The translations under genes were made by a program, and so were the position numbers. Below are positions 22,631-37,100 of a DNA stretch of 64,000 nucleotides, piece after piece (positions within the stretch are counted from its first letter, which is position 1; each line of letters opens with the position of its first letter). The stretch spans positions 248,001-312,000 of the forward strand of contig VZTI01002608.1 in assembly GCA_013397865.1 (NCBI GenBank), in the 5' to 3' direction. The notes under the pieces are model-generated. The model ran no database searches. It saw nothing but the letters and a program-made list of their open reading frames with translations, and was not told the origin of the DNA. Source of the stretch: Struthidea cinerea (lineage: Eukaryota > Chordata > Aves > Passeriformes > Corcoracidae).

Positions 22631-25600
22631 CAGTGTGTAAGCGACACCTGCGTTTCTAGAGCCTGGGAAGTGGGTGGAATCTCACTCTCACTGGTGCTAC
22701 TCGCTGCTGCCAAACATTGCCTTCTTTTGCCTAGGCAGGACTCTGTCCACCCTGCCAGCTGGTTCCTAACAAAGAGAGAAGTTTAGGAGTGTTAGGACAT
22801 CAGCTCCCAAATCCAGTGCTCAGCTGAGATCCGCAGTGACAGCACACAGTTCTGGTGGCCGTGTTTATCTGATGCCGGTTACTCAGCTGCAAGCACGGGG
22901 CACCTCATTGATCCAGAGAGGTGGGCAGAGCATCAATAGTTGTGAAACCAAGGCAGACATCTCTCCTTGTAATTTAAATCTCCAGCCCCTGTGATCACTG
23001 CACGCTGGGCTTAGCCCGTCCTCCCCCCGGCAGGAAGAAAGTCCGGAGTTAACTAAAAGCAAGTCTACAGTTCATGTCTTTATTACCCCCTGATTTAGAA
23101 CATAAGTATGTAACACACAAATTAACTAGAACGGAGCAGCCTGTCTGCCTTCCACGACCTGTCAGATAGAGAGATCCCGCCCCCTGTCCTGCTCAGTCCT
23201 GTATTTTGGCAACAGAAATCTCAGGTTAGGTGGCTGGACTTTATGTCTTTTAATTTCACATCATGGGGCTAAGTAATTCTGAGAAAATTTATCCTGGGGT
23301 ATCCAAGTCTCAGTCAGAATCCTTTCCATGCTTAGACTTCTCTTAGAGTCCATCCAGAGCTTTGCTGTCTCTCTTGCTGTTTGGACCTTCCTTCCATGTT
23401 CACTTTGTTATTAAATCCCACAGATTTTCCTCCTCAGAGTATTGCCTGCTGAATGGATTCTTTTAGGTGCCTTGGTTATAGTACTGCTAAATAAAGGTGA
23501 CCAAACCGACTGAACAGTCTCATCATAGGATTGGATTTTAGGTGATCTTTAGCAGACCAAGGATCTGGTCTTGTTTATGAATAAGTTGACATTCATGGGA
23601 CCTGCTCTGGAGTCTGTTAAAATTGGTGTGGGACGCCTGAAATTGTCTTTGATGAGGTTAATAAATGCTAATAAGCCTGTGTTTGCAAAATCAGTTTCAA
23701 GGCAAGTGCATGAGTTCTTGTTTGTCAGTAACAACCTTTGGAGGCTTCTTCGATGTTCAAATTCTTGAGCTTAGTTTTATTCCTGCTTCCTGTTGATACC
23801 TGAGTAAATTTGTTACAGAATTGCAAAAGTTTTACAGTAAAAGTGTTTCAACATATGAAACATTGAAAATGGTCATGTGGCCATGATCTGTTTTTCAAAA
23901 CAGGATCTCAGTGTTGTCTTTATTTCCAGTCACTCCCAGTCACCTACTTTATAAAATTTTGTAATTTTAGTTAAAAAACCCAAATTGGCTGATGTTAAAT
24001 ACACAATATTAGGCTGCATTACATTGCTCCAGCTTTTTATTTATGAGAAAGGACTAATTTGATCTCTTGTTTTTAAAAATTAAATATAAACTAATAGTCC
24101 AAAGTATCAAACAGAAGCCAACAATCCCTGTTAAGAAGTCCCCTATTTACTGTGAATGGGGCACTCAGCCTTTTTCACTTTGAACAATCCATCGTGCTTT
24201 AAACACCAGGCAGCAGAATTAATATTTAAGCAAATGCATACAGCAAAACTATAAATCACTGAAAACAGTTAATTATATTGGAACTGTGAAAATACCTTCG
24301 AGTACAGCCTGCATAAACTATTTCTCTGTAGTGTGATCACAATTCTTGCAAACCTTTTATCCTTGTATGTGAAATCATTTCTAATTCTGTGTTCCTGCAA
24401 AGCATGTGCTTGGTTATTGTTTTCAAAACCATGTGGTTTGGGTTACTATTTAAATATAATATTTATGATAGTACTTCGGTTGTTCAGCTTAAAAAAGGAA
24501 GTGCTACATACCATTGCATATTAAAAAGCTTCTAAGTAATTACTACTTTTTGCAATACTGCTGTGCAAATCTCTGGGTCGGGAATTTAAATGGAGACTTT
24601 ACAGAGTTCACAGTTACTTTATATAAAAGCCATAAGTCTTTTTCTCGAAACGTGGGGGCTGCAGGCATTGGGGAGTGTGGAGTATGGTGCCTGCACTGGT
24701 TTTTTCCTTTTTGTTATTGCAGCATGTATGCTTGCCATTGGCCTTTGTGTACTCCCAGGTGCATAGAGTGTGGTGGGCTCCCCCAAACCATCATCCGTTG
24801 GTCCCCTTTGGGTCTGAATTACCTATTTACACATTTATTGTTGTATTGTCATCTTATGCAAATATGTCCATTCTGGTTGCATCTTGCAGAGGAGTGCTGG
24901 GAGGCACTTCCACTGCCCCTCTCTCCCTTGCCTATCCATGCAAAGGAACCTGTGAGGCTGCAAGGGGCAGAGTCTGGTGCCAATTCAAAGCCAAAGTCCC
25001 TGGGAATTTCTGCAGGGTTGGTGATGGAGTTAAGATCATGCTATAGATGCCCATAAGAGTCAGGTCTCGCAACCTCCTTATGTACCCCAGGTTATCCTGC
25101 CTGGTCTCTAGTTGCTGCTCCACCAGAATTCCATTGTCCTGGGAAATATACACTGGATCTGGTGCCCAATGCAGATATCTTGATTTTCCTCCTGTGTCTC
25201 AAATAGCACTTCGGATCCCCGTTAGGCTGCGGCGTCCTGCTCTGACTATCTCACGTGTAACAAAAAATGGCTAATATGTAAAGCCTGGGATCAAAGAAAT
25301 AGTTACAATTTCCATGGTGAATATGAGTTACCCCCAGAAAGAGTTGTTCAGATGTTCATGGAAAAGGTGGAAAAAATTCCCCTTCATTGTTCTGTGCTGT
25401 GCAGACTGACCGTGCTTCTAGAGCCACCCATATGTTCCTTTGCACAAAACTGATTGAAACCTCAGTGGGGAAGTATGTTAAGGAGAGAGAGATGACAAAG
25501 CTTGTAGAAAATTAAAAGAGCCACTCTCAGAGGAGACAAATCCCAGACAGAATGTTTTAGACTGCCAGAAGAATTCAGCCATATGATACTTCTCTGTGAA

Positions 25601-26411
25601 TCCTGTGAGTGATGTATAATCGGTGTGTGCATGTAGAGAGGAGGAATTTTAAGAGTTTGTAGAATGTGAACCTTACCTTATGAATTACAGATAAAATACC
25701 AAATTTATGAAGAGACAATATCCACACCGTTGTGAAGATGAGACTCAGTAGCTGTGAGAGTGGGCTGCTGCCCAGAGAATCTGAGGCATTCGGTCAAGAT
25801 GACCAAAGACAAGTGCAGAATTCTCCAGGATGAGTATGTTTACAAACACTTTTATCTGACCAGTAGTGCTTAGCCCTCCAGGCAGTTTCTCTTGTCTGGC
25901 TGCTGCTCTAAAGGAAAACTATTGAAATTTGTATGAAAGCTTCTTTCTGCGCAAGGCAGAGAGGTACAAGATGAAGGTCACCACTTAGCCTGCTCACAGA
26001 AATGCAGCAGGAATGAAGAGCACACGCAACTCACACCAGATTGCAAACAAGAGCAGAACTTTAGAGCTCACTTTTCCCTTTGCAGTAAAAACTGGCATTG
26101 AGAATTTCTCCTGGTACCAGCCTGAGAACAATGGCTAATGAATGAATGAATAGGCACGAGGCTGAAATGAGATTCACTGCTAAACATGTGCTCTGCCTGG
26201 AGAAGGAGTAAGAGAGAGTAGCTGAGTGAAAATACTTCCATGCACTAATTTCACATACTTCATTCTCATTTTTTTCACCCAAAGCATTTTATAAGCACTA
26301 ATAGTCACTCTGAAAAATATTTTAAAGGGTCAGAAAGGCACATAGAACTTGCCAGAATATGACAGCTGAAAGGTTGCCCAAGTGAGGAATTTGTGAACAG
26401 GTTTGTGTTGT

Positions 26412-26501
<90 letters not shown>

Positions 26502-29500
26502 TGGTGGGANTGGTTTGTTTTGGTTTTTATTCTTTTGATATTTAACTGGTAGATATGAGTGGAGATAGGTCCAGGTTCTCCTAAGCTCAGATATGCAGCT
26601 GAAGTTTTACTTAGCCTTTTACCTTGGATTCCTTGTTAAGATCTAGACTTTTGCTAACCTCCTGTTTTATCACAAGTCTTACAATACATAATTTTTTGCA
26701 AGGTTTATGGAGTGTTGTGAACAAGTGAAAATCTGATTTCTCTGGAACAAAGACAGTAGGAAAAAGCTATAGAGAAACGATCAGGTGGAGTATTGGAATT
26801 CACAGTGGCCTCCTAAAGGGGCCAAACCAGCAAGGTAAATTAAAGAGCTTTAAAGCTCTTTAGTTAAAGGATATAACCTATTTCTATAGATTGTAGGGAT
26901 GGATAAGGTGTTTTGGGAGCATATCCTACTTTTTTATAGAGTTTGAGTCTTTAACACTCACATCTGGTTTTGAGACAATTACTTGAATAGTAAAAACTAC
27001 TGTTTGGACATTACTGTTTTAAGAGCCTTTAAAGCTTTGCAGAGGTTTTGGTACAAATATTTTTTTACCAGTATAAAACATGGAGGTGCACTGATATAAA
27101 TCCAGTGTAAGCATGAGGAGAATCAAGTTCTTTATCATGCTTTTAAAATCTACCAAGTGAGGGAAGCATGGATGATTTGTAAGTAGTCAACTGGCATATG
27201 GTACCATTATGATAACATCATGTTCACAGCACTTTCCAGATTGATATACAACCTTTCTAAAATAAGCTCTGCAGAAAAATAAAGAAGAATATAAAGTCAT
27301 TTAGCAGCCAACACACTGTTGGCACAGCACAGGACACTGGGAGGTGACTTCTCTGACACTCAGCATGTCACATGAGTTGTGCATCACAGTCTAGTACCTA
27401 CTGATAGGCAGTGACTCCACGGAAGTGCCACTGCCCCCTGTGTGTTGGGGCTGATTCCTGCTCTCTTAATGCACTGGGAAATGCTGCTTTCATTTTTATT
27501 CCACACAGCCCTGGCCGAGTCGTGGGGTTAGCACAAGGTATGGAATTTGTTTCTCAGGAGGAAGTCCAGTATTAAGCCCTTTGTTAGCAGTGGAAAGAGA
27601 GAGGCTGGGGTTACCTGGGGTTGGAGACTGAATTATACTCTAGTTCTGTATGGAAATACCCAGACTGAGATGGAACTGTCTCACTGACCTGCTGTGTCAT
27701 TTATGGTTCTCGAGGAACAGGAAAATCATAAATATTCTTAGAAGCAAGAGCCTTGACAAGACAAACTGCAGCAATGTTTCACTATTCAAAGGGCTTTTAT
27801 CTACTTGCCACAGCTAGCTTAATTCTATTAAAGAATTAAAACAATGATACTTTATTATAGCATAAATTTTACTTTTGTTTGCCTTCATTTAAATGCACAA
27901 GCTGTAAATATCATTTTAAAGAAGTGCTGGCTGATTAATTTGAACTTGTATTAACTTCTGTGTGTTAAAATGGATATAGCAAATCAAAACCATTAAAGTC
28001 ATAATGCCTACAATTCCTCAAAGTGAGGAAAAATGTCTGATGTAGCAATGTTCTGCACCCCTTCTCCTCTTCTAATTTCCTTTTCCCTGCATATTCCACG
28101 TAGGCATTTTATCAACCAAACAGGACCAGTCAGTTATTTTACAGATACAATTCAAGCATCAAGAAATGTATTTCTTGGTGTTATTATGCAATGTTTTCTC
28201 CAAACACTGTGTGACCAGTCATGCCCTGAAACTCCAAGGAGAGAGTTCTACACCCATGTTTATTTGCAAAGGATTGGGCTTTTGGAGGCTTGTTTTGGCA
28301 CAGGATATCACCGTTAGGATGAGTTGCCTTCTGGTTATAATGCCTGCCCACTTCCTCGATGGAGTTCAAGGTAGTCCTTGTCAGTCTGCTGGTCCTGACC
28401 AGACCAGGCCAGGCACCCAACTTTTGTACTTCAGTTTGGTGAGATGGATCCCATCTTTTCATAATAATGCCTAGTTTTCATTTTACTGGTAAAGAAAGAC
28501 TAAAAACCTTATAGTAAATGAATGAATGAACAAATTTGAAAATTATCATTTGTAACTCTGAGCTTCAGTTTAGCTATGATGAGTTTCGATAGCTGTAGTG
28601 TTACAGAATGACAGAACTGAGCATGTATCACGTAGGAGCGACGGTTTTGCTGTTTTTCTGTAAGCTTTCCCTGAACAATGATTTTTGGATGTAACCCTAA
28701 CTAATCCAGGTAATCTTTCAGCTGGAAATGTCATTGCACTGAGTTATGTAGAACTTTTTTTGAGGAGTAAAGTACAGTAACTGCAGTCAGTGACCAGAAC
28801 TACTGGTAATAACTTTGCCAGAACACTGCAAAATACTTGAAAATTAAGTACTCCAACAAATCAGTTTTCTTTGGTGGTGGTGAGTGTAAATTACCTCAGG
28901 AAGTCCTTTTGGGTTGGATTCTTTAGTGCCATTATAATGTCTTAAATTATGTATTACGTGTTGGACAGGAAAGACATCAGTAACCTATAGGATGTGTTAA
29001 TAGTAATTGAGGATTGATTAGATGGAGTCTCTGCAGCGATGGCTACTGGGACTGTCACCAAAATGACAAGAGTGGTGAATTATATTTACAAAATATTCAT
29101 TTATGTTAAATACTGGTGGTCAAATATACAGAAAGATTTGTGAGCTGCAAGTGGAAGGAGACCCATTTGCGCTGCCTGTTGCAGGAGAGGATCCATCCAC
29201 TTGTTACGCAGCACTGGATTATGAATTCTGCAGGGCAGAAATTGTGATTTATGGAAACTGAGGTCTGTGCAATGACAAAATACCATCTGCTGCTTGTGGT
29301 CAGAAGGTAGCAAATGAGTGAATGCAGTAGGTGTTCTTAACAGTTGAGGCAGATGCTACATCCATTCCAATCCACAGGAATCTGGAAAAGTTTTATTTTT
29401 CTTACTCTATTTTGATTTATATTGTGCCACTTTGGCTCATGAAGATGTAAGTGAAATTTATTTCTCAAAATATGTTCTGTGGGCTTGTTTGTGGATGATC

Positions 29501-30592
29501 TGAGCTCAGCCTGGAAACTGAGCTTGTTCCTCTTGCTCTGATCTGTAAGATGCAAAAAATGTGGGAACTCTAAATAAGGGGCAAACGATGTTAAACAGAA
29601 AGGCAATGGGAAATATCTTGGCAGGCAGAGGTGTGTGGGTAGGAAGGAAACAGAAAGTCACTTATATATAGAAAAAAGCGAGAAAAAGAAACAATTAAGA
29701 AAATAAACAAGAAGGGACAAAGAGACAACTAAATAAAATTCAGCAACAGGTTAAAGTCTCACTTAGAAATTACTGACTTGAGAATGTAAAGTGAGGAATC
29801 AGATCTGTGTGTGGTGTGCAAAAGCCTTTTGCTTGACAGAGAGATAAATAATTAGCAGGATGCTGCTGCACTGATTAGTGTCCAGCATCTAACACTGATG
29901 GTTTCTAGATAATCCAGTCATCCTCCCAATTTTTTGTAGCAGAAGAACAGTCCCTGTTCTCCTACTGTCCTGCAGGTCTTTTGCCTTATCCTCCCCAGCC
30001 TTCTTCTAGGCTTTCTCAAGGATTAAATTTCCCACTTGAGAGAAATCGTGGTAGAGCATTAAGCAGAGGACAATTTTAGGGTGTTCCCCTTGCAGTACAG
30101 AGCTAAGGCTGGGGTTTTCTTTTGCATGCAGGCATTGAAAGGCAGGAGATCTACTTAAAATAATGTGCACTGGAAGCTGAATATAAACTCGTCGTTCTGT
30201 TGACTTTTGTAAGAGAAACATGTTTGCACAGGTACTCTAAATGAAATAGGCTCTGGTGTTCACACACAGCCCAGCAATGAGCAGACTACTGAAAGGGAAG
30301 GGGAATATCCTGAGCTTGCAGAAGTGCTGCTGGGATGTAAATGTTGGTAATATAACCTGGTGTATTTAGCCAAAGGGATATGGAAATGTTGGGCTCTGAT
30401 TGTTTGGTGCTGCTGATCTGTGCTCGAAGCAGCACCCAGAGAGGGAAGGACTGGTGTGTCTGTGTTGCTTTTCACTTGCTGATGGAACATGGGCTCAGTT
30501 TGGCCATTGCTTGGTTTTGCCATTGCCAACAGGGAGCATGATACAGCTGTTAATGCTGGATTTACTTCAGTGAACCCATTTGGGAGCCATGG
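22631..30592. other. Stretch without recognised exons right of the second CpG island
   Basis: Mostly AT-rich DNA, presumably first intron of a plus-strand gene if the MEGF11 inference holds. It contains an unassigned block at 24730-25265, a very long poly-T tract (26413-26499) and a 22-bp perfect palindrome (26841-26862). No coding exon recognised. Confidence 0.5.
26413..26499. repeat. Poly-T tract of about 87 bases with a nearby N
   Basis: The run is uninterrupted T and is followed at 26510 by a single undetermined base. Length in the assembly is probably unreliable. It could be the poly-A tail of a minus-strand retrocopy, but the DNA to its right does not resemble a gene that I know. Confidence 0.9.
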
Positions 30593-30705
30593 AATCATAG
30601 AATATCCTGAATTGGAAGGGACCCACAAGGATCATTAAAGTCTGACTCCCTGCCCTGCACAGGACACCCCAAAAATCCCCCCATGTTCCTGAGAGCATTG
30701 ACTCT
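30593..30705 (-). mobile_element. Truncated CR1 LINE 3' end
   Basis: The plus strand starts AATCATAGAATATCCTGAAT, then TGGAAGGGACCCACAAGGATCA and the CCTGCACAGGACACCCC segment, which is the reverse complement of a CR1 3' end with its ATTCTATGAT terminal repeat. Only about 110 bases remain, the usual severe 5' truncation of these elements. Confidence 0.9.
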
Positions 30706-33700
30706 CTTTATAGAAAAGTTACTTTTTTAAATTTAAAAGCATCTTCTTCCCATATTCCATGGTGCTTGCAATATCACTTATTTATTCTGTTGGATGACAA
30801 AACTAAAAAGTGCTGTGAAGTCTTAACTCCTGCATTAGAGCTCTGGAGAAGAAATGGTGGAAGTCAGTGTGCATAAAAATAGCCCTGTTAGGAGGGAGGG
30901 ATGAGCTTGACTCCTTGTGTGTAAGGGTGAGCACATCTGCTCTCCTGAATCATCCTGGTGAGCAGTGTGAGGAATACAGCCTCTAAAAGTTATGTCGCTT
31001 CACGTAAACGCTCCAGCCACAGGGAGAAAGATGTTTGAGCAGATGTGGTCCCTGTTCAGGCCATCTGACCCACCCAGGAGAGAGCAGTGCTGGAGTGTTT
31101 GCGTTTCACACTGAATCCCCAGCTGCCAGACAGACTCTATTCCCAGCTAAAATCTTGGACATCTGTGTGGGAATTAAAAGAAGTCTTGTGTTGCATGTTA
31201 CCTGTCATACAAGAAAAAAACACTTTGATACAAGTGTTTTCTTATATTAGCGCAGTAGCTTGTCATTCGTTATGCAGGAATTAATAAGGAACAAAGAATT
31301 CTTCTCGTTTAGCTAAAGCAAATTATTCCAAGGCATGGGAAACTGAGGTGTTTGGAAATAGGATAAGGTGGTCTTCATGCCATTCCTCTTCATACTGTAA
31401 TATTTTCTATTGCACACAAGACTTCAATCTATACATTGTAAGCCAACAATATACCCTGTGTTTTGCTCACTGGTGTGTTTAACATACCTTATAAATTTGC
31501 TGTGTGAAGAACAGCACTTTTGATTGTTTAAAGCCTCTCTCAAACTGAGTTTCAAACCAAGTCCGTGATGATGGAAATTGCTGGCAGCTGAGATATTCAA
31601 CTACACTGAAGCCTTGTGTTCTTTGAAGATGAGACTTTCATCAGAGATATGTAGGACAGTGTGGACACACAGTTAAGGACACACGGTTTCTTTGGGTGTC
31701 TACATAATATATAGAGACCTTCATTCTGCTTGAGACCCTTGAGCACTTTAGTAAAGTGGATATTAAGTAATAAATGTTATGGCGAATGTTGTTTATTTGA
31801 TAAATCTACTGCCAGAAGAAGTGGTGTGTTATAGAATCAGGAAAGGAGAAGCCTTTCTTGGCTTTGTCAAAGGCTGCCTCTAATATCAATGCCTTCTATT
31901 TTCTGGGCATACTAATGCTCCTGGTATTTTTTTAAATCTTAGCATATTTGTAGAGTGCTCCAAGATCCTGTACAAAGTTCTTGGGAACACTGTAGGCATC
32001 CCTAGGCAAATTAGTCCTGCATTAGCTATAGATCAGTCTGCTCTGCTCATTTCTCTTAATTTTATGGAGGTGACTACTGCCAGTTGCTGCTAAGTACAAA
32101 GCCAAGTAGTTCTGTTCCAGTTTGTTGCTGTATTTTGTGCAATTGGATTATCATAGTTTCATTCCAGAAGTTGTGATTGTTTTCTCAGCTATCTGAAGTC
32201 TGCTTGAAATAGAACTGGATATCTAAACAAACTTTCCTTCTCTGATAAAATCATATTGGATTTCCCTTCTAATCAAGCAAAAGCTTTTGTAAAAAAATTT
32301 TGTGAGCAGGAGAAACACTGTTACAAGAAACTATTTGGTGTTAGGTCATCTGTGGCAGCATTGATTTTACTCAAAATGCCGCAGAAGATGAACACAAACA
32401 CAAAATAATTTTAATTATTCAAAATATTGCTTGCTGTGACAGAATTGTGAGATACACACATCTCTTTTCTTCAGCTGGGACAGGATCTAGTTTTGAACCA
32501 GTGTTTGATGTCAGCTGTCCAGGTGTCCTTTGCTTCAGCTTTTCTAACACTTGTGAGTAATGAACAGCCTCACTGAAAACCAGATGAAGTTAACAAGTGT
32601 ATTTCAAAGGATTCCGAATTTGGACCCAAATAAAGAGGCACTATGCTGGTAAATGCTACTGATAGTGTAACTAAAATACATTTAAATTAAATAAGATTCT
32701 GTTGTCTAATTTAAAAACTGAAACAAAACCCAAACTATCCCCTCAAAATGAAACAATTTGTTTTAAAAAGCAGCATATAATGAAACTCCTAAATGCATTT
32801 CTAAATATGTGAATTCTGTTAAAGTCACATTTATGTTCTCTTAGTCAAGCCACTTCCTTGTGATATGTGCTGTGCTAATCAATATCCAAACAGAAAGAAA
32901 TTGAACTTGCAAATGATGAGGCACTCCTTGGGTTTCTCCACTTACTCCCTAAAGCTTCATGTCAAACACAGTAGACAAATCTTCACATCTAAATAATTCA
33001 TCTGCAAATGGTGGGAGCAAGAGGAGAGGAAAAAAAAGACAACGTTGTTCCATGCTAAAATACAATAATGCATTAAAATTAATCAATTTCCTCCTGCTGG
33101 GGAACAATCATTTAGAAAACATTTTAATTACCAAAACTGAATAATGGGATCAGTGTTTTTGAGAAGTTTGGATTCACCCTACTGAGCACTGAAGAATCCT
33201 CTTTGCAGGAGCCCATAAAAATATTGCTCTTTTCAAGTTGCTGCTTTCAATCATGATACTTCCGGGGAGAAATCAGATTTTTTCACAGCAGCTTTTAAGG
33301 AAGATGTGGAGTGGATGACAGTCCTGTGTTAACTGTTCTGTGCCCAGAGCTTGCCTTACATGTGCTCCTGTGTTTCTCTTTCTTTCGGATGAGAATTTAT
33401 TGTGCATTACTTAATGCATATCTAAAGTCAAATGTTCAAACCGAAGTGTTTGGCTGCAACAACAGACAATGTTGTAAAGTTGTAAAAATAACATTCTTGT
33501 ATCTATATGCAGCCTCACAAGGAATGGAAACGTGCAGAAATCAACAAGCCCAGTCCCTTGTCTTGGCTGGAAGTGGTGTTCCAGGAGAATGGTCATGGCT
33601 ATTCCATTAGGGATAATGATTTGTCTTTTAGAATTTGCCACGGAATAACCTGCTTTTTCCTCTGATGCAGGAGAGTCTTGGTCTCCAGCTCTGATTTCCT

Positions 33701-33974
33701 GGGCATTTTTCAGAGATCTGAATGTTAGTGAGACACGTGAATCACTAATTTTAGAACATATGTTGACTCCCAAGGAATAGCCACTACCTGGCCATCTGGG
33801 AAAGTTGGAGGAGACTGTAACACAAAAAAAGTGTTTGTAGCAGTAGTTTCTGCCCATAGATGGGATATATTTTTGTCTAAAACAGTTTACGTCACTTATT
33901 TTTTTTTCTCCTGTCAAACTGTGGATGTTCTGCTTTTCCATGGCCTGGGAGGCACAGAGCCACGTTTACTAAAA
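30706..33974. other. Stretch without recognised features
   Basis: AT-rich DNA between two CR1 fragments. I see no exon, RNA gene or repeat that I can name. Confidence 0.5.
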
Positions 33975-34156
33975 GGCTACTCAGAGAAGCTGTGGTTGCC
34001 CCATCCCTGGAAGTGTCCAAGGCCAGGTTGGACGGGGCTTGGAGCAACCTGGGATAGTGGGAGGTGTCCCTGCCCATGGCAAGGGGTGGGATGGGATGGC
34101 CTTTAAGGTCCCTTCCCAACAAACCATTCCAGGATTCTCTGACATGATTCTATGAA
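33975..34156 (+). mobile_element. Truncated CR1 LINE 3' end
   Basis: The order GCCCCATCCCTGGAAGTG, AAGGCCAGGTTGGACGGGGC, GAGCAACCTGGGATAGTGG, GGTGTCCCTGCCCATGGCA, TTTAAGGTCCCTTCC is the canonical CR1 3' region. It ends in a degraded ATTCTATG repeat near 34156. The GAGCAACCTGGGATAGTGG variant is shared with the copies at 53671 and 61950, so all three belong to one CR1 subfamily. Open frames across it on both strands are remnants or shadows. Confidence 0.95.
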
Positions 34157-37100
34157 GTCCCAGAACTGAGGTGAAGGGAAGGGTCTCCTTAGGAACCCAT
34201 TTCACAGGAAGATGACAGAAAATTTTGCATGGGGTGTTTGTACTGAGAGCCAGTGAGAACTGGGATTAGAGTGAGTGTCAGTCGTGGGAGGGGCACAGGG
34301 CTTGGCAGGGTTGTCCTGGAGCTTTTCTTCCACAACTGAGGCCATTGGTCAGCAAAATGATTAAATGAAGGGTACCTGGGTGCCTGCTGAAGACTGAGTC
34401 ACCTGAAAGATGAGTTTGCTGAAGCTGCCCTGCATGAATTCCAGGAACATTTCCACTGACTGGGGTCTTCAGTGTGTGCTCAGGGTAAGCTTCCATCTCA
34501 ATACTTTGCTGAATCAGGATATTAAGTTTGCAAAGAAAATTAAAATAGATTCACTGAGAGTGATGTAAATCTTTATGTTCACAGTAGGACACAGAAGCAA
34601 AGTGAATATCCTGGTAATAAAAGTACCTTGTAACTCGTGGAATGAACAAAGTTCCCAAAATGGTTATTACATGCTGTATTTTCTGTTTTGGATTATTGAA
34701 ATAGAATTACTGGGAATTAAATTGTATAAAAGGCATTTTATTTTTCATTTTCATAATTATTCTTTCATCCACATAAAACTTTTTTCTGTCTTGAAATAGT
34801 CTTGGTTGGTACTGAAAATTGCTGTAGCATAAGTAAAACCAGTCTAATTGAGATTCATAAATCCACTTTTTAACAAGTACAATTAGGAATAGTTATTAGA
34901 GACCAGCTGGAAAACATTAGGGATGAAAATTTACCATAGGAGCTTTTTTATGTGTTTGAGACATTGTTTGATACCAAAACCTAAATTAGATCACCAGAGA
35001 AATGAACCCGCTATTTGAAATCTAATTTGTACGCAGAAAGTTAATTCTGAATATTCCTATTGATAAAAATTTTATTATTAGGTCTTGTTAAACTGGCTGT
35101 TTTTAATGGAAGTCTGACTTTCACAATGCTTTTCCTATAATTAAAATATGAGAAGTAGCAACTTGATTATATTGAGTGCATTTGTGTCCAGTGGCTGTGT
35201 AATAAACTTTGGTGCAAGTCAATTCTATTATCTATTATGATTTTTGAAAGTAGAGAAGTTTATTGGGCCTAATTCCAACCCAACTCAATTCAAAGGAATT
35301 GTTCAGTTGGTGTGGCTGGGATGAACATTTTAGAACCTAAGCACAGGTTTTAAACATATTCACATACAACCACTGCAGTATGCAAGACTCTCATTTTAAA
35401 AGTTTGTTAAATAAAAGAGCTTTTGAGAAAATATATTTATTTATTAAGAATTTAACAAATAATTCACGTTGACTATGTGTAATGCTCAATCACAATCAAT
35501 AGAGGAAATTACGGAAAATCCAGTCTCAACTTTTGGTTGAGTTTTCGCTTTACTCCTGTTGCAATTCAGGTTTTATTTGGAAAGTGCTGTTGCAACAAAG
35601 AGAGAATGCTTTTAGCCTAATTGAACTGAGTGTCTTAAAACAACTTCTCATCAGTCAGCTTTGAGGGTTTTTTTCTTATTTGTGGTTAATTGTACTTCCC
35701 TCCTGGAAAATTGGACAAGTCAATGTAAATGCAAGAAGATAATTATTAATGTTTTAGGTAAATAGGTAAGCCATGTTAGCTATAATGAGGCGTCTGTGAA
35801 CAATACAAATCAAGGACGTAAATTCACTGCAGTCAAATGTTTTACACCATTGATAAATTTGACACGTTTATTACTCATCTAATTAAATTGAGCATGCAGA
35901 GCAGGCAGGAACCAACAATGTATGCAGATGTCACATGGATATTTAGTACACTGCTGATTAGGATCAGCTCGTTTACATCACACTGGGCTGATTTGTTATG
36001 ATCAAACAAAACATGTTCAACAGAAAAGAAAATGATTGAGCCAAATTCCATTCTCTATAAGTTTGAGACTCAGTGGTTTTACCAGGATCATGTGGGTGAA
36101 ATTAGCAGGAAAAGAGGGCAGGAGTTGCCAGATGTTCTCTTGCAGCACTTGTTTGGCTGGGAATGCTCTGGGAGCACACAGGAAGTGTGGCTGTACCTAG
36201 GGGACACCCTACACTGGCTTGGGGATAGCTCCTGGACAGATGTAGTGGCGTGTGGTATTCCTGTGGCCACAGTGTCCCAGGATTTGGGAGATGAGAGCTC
36301 AGGGAAGCTGCTGAGGAAGGCCAAACTGTCCATGAATTAAGTGTCACTTCATGTTTAAATATCTTTGTAGCAACAAACCCATTGAGACAGACAGCAGAAC
36401 TCTTTCAGTTCCCGTGTTTTGACCGGTGGTACAAGAGACAGAGAGGGCTCTTGGTAAGACAGTCTCTGGTGCCAAAGACTTATCCGTTACGGTGAGGGAA
36501 AGAAGCCTCTCCCAGGATGCCTTGTTCAGTTATGGTAATGTACTCCAGTTTTGCTTCCCCAGCTGGCCTCTGGTGTTAGCCACACCCCTGTACTTAAGCC
36601 TGAGCTGTCACATTTTCGGGGTCTTTGGCTCTGGAACCTTTCACAGAGTGGAAGCAATAAACTGCTCCTGTGGAATGCCACACAAAGAACCTTCCTGCCT
36701 CTTTTGTCAACGACTTTATACTGAAGCTAGCCGTGTGTTTGTGCATGCACACGTGTGAGCCCACAGAGCCAGAGAGAGACAGTAACACACTGCCTCATAG
36801 TTCACCTGCTCTTCCAATACCTGCAGCAACAATCAAATCAGTCCCTTAGCAGTAGGAATTGGGCTCTCCCTTTTTGTCAGCCCTCTCCTACAACCCATTC
36901 CATTGTGAGGTACAAGTGAAGGGAAGGAGCATCTCTTTGCCTCCTCCTTGAAAAGCACGAGGCTTCCAAGGTTTGCTGGCAGCAAAGGGAGGCCAAGGTG
37001 GGTGTTCTTTAGCTGGGTTTTGTCTCTGCCTGTATAACTCAGCTCCAGCTGTGGCCTGAGTGACATCCAGCTCTCAGGGAAGAAGAGTGTAACACAGCAA

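Noticed and set aside
33831..34106. Open frames across 33831-34205 on both strands
   Set aside because: They cover a truncated CR1 3' end and are not a host gene.
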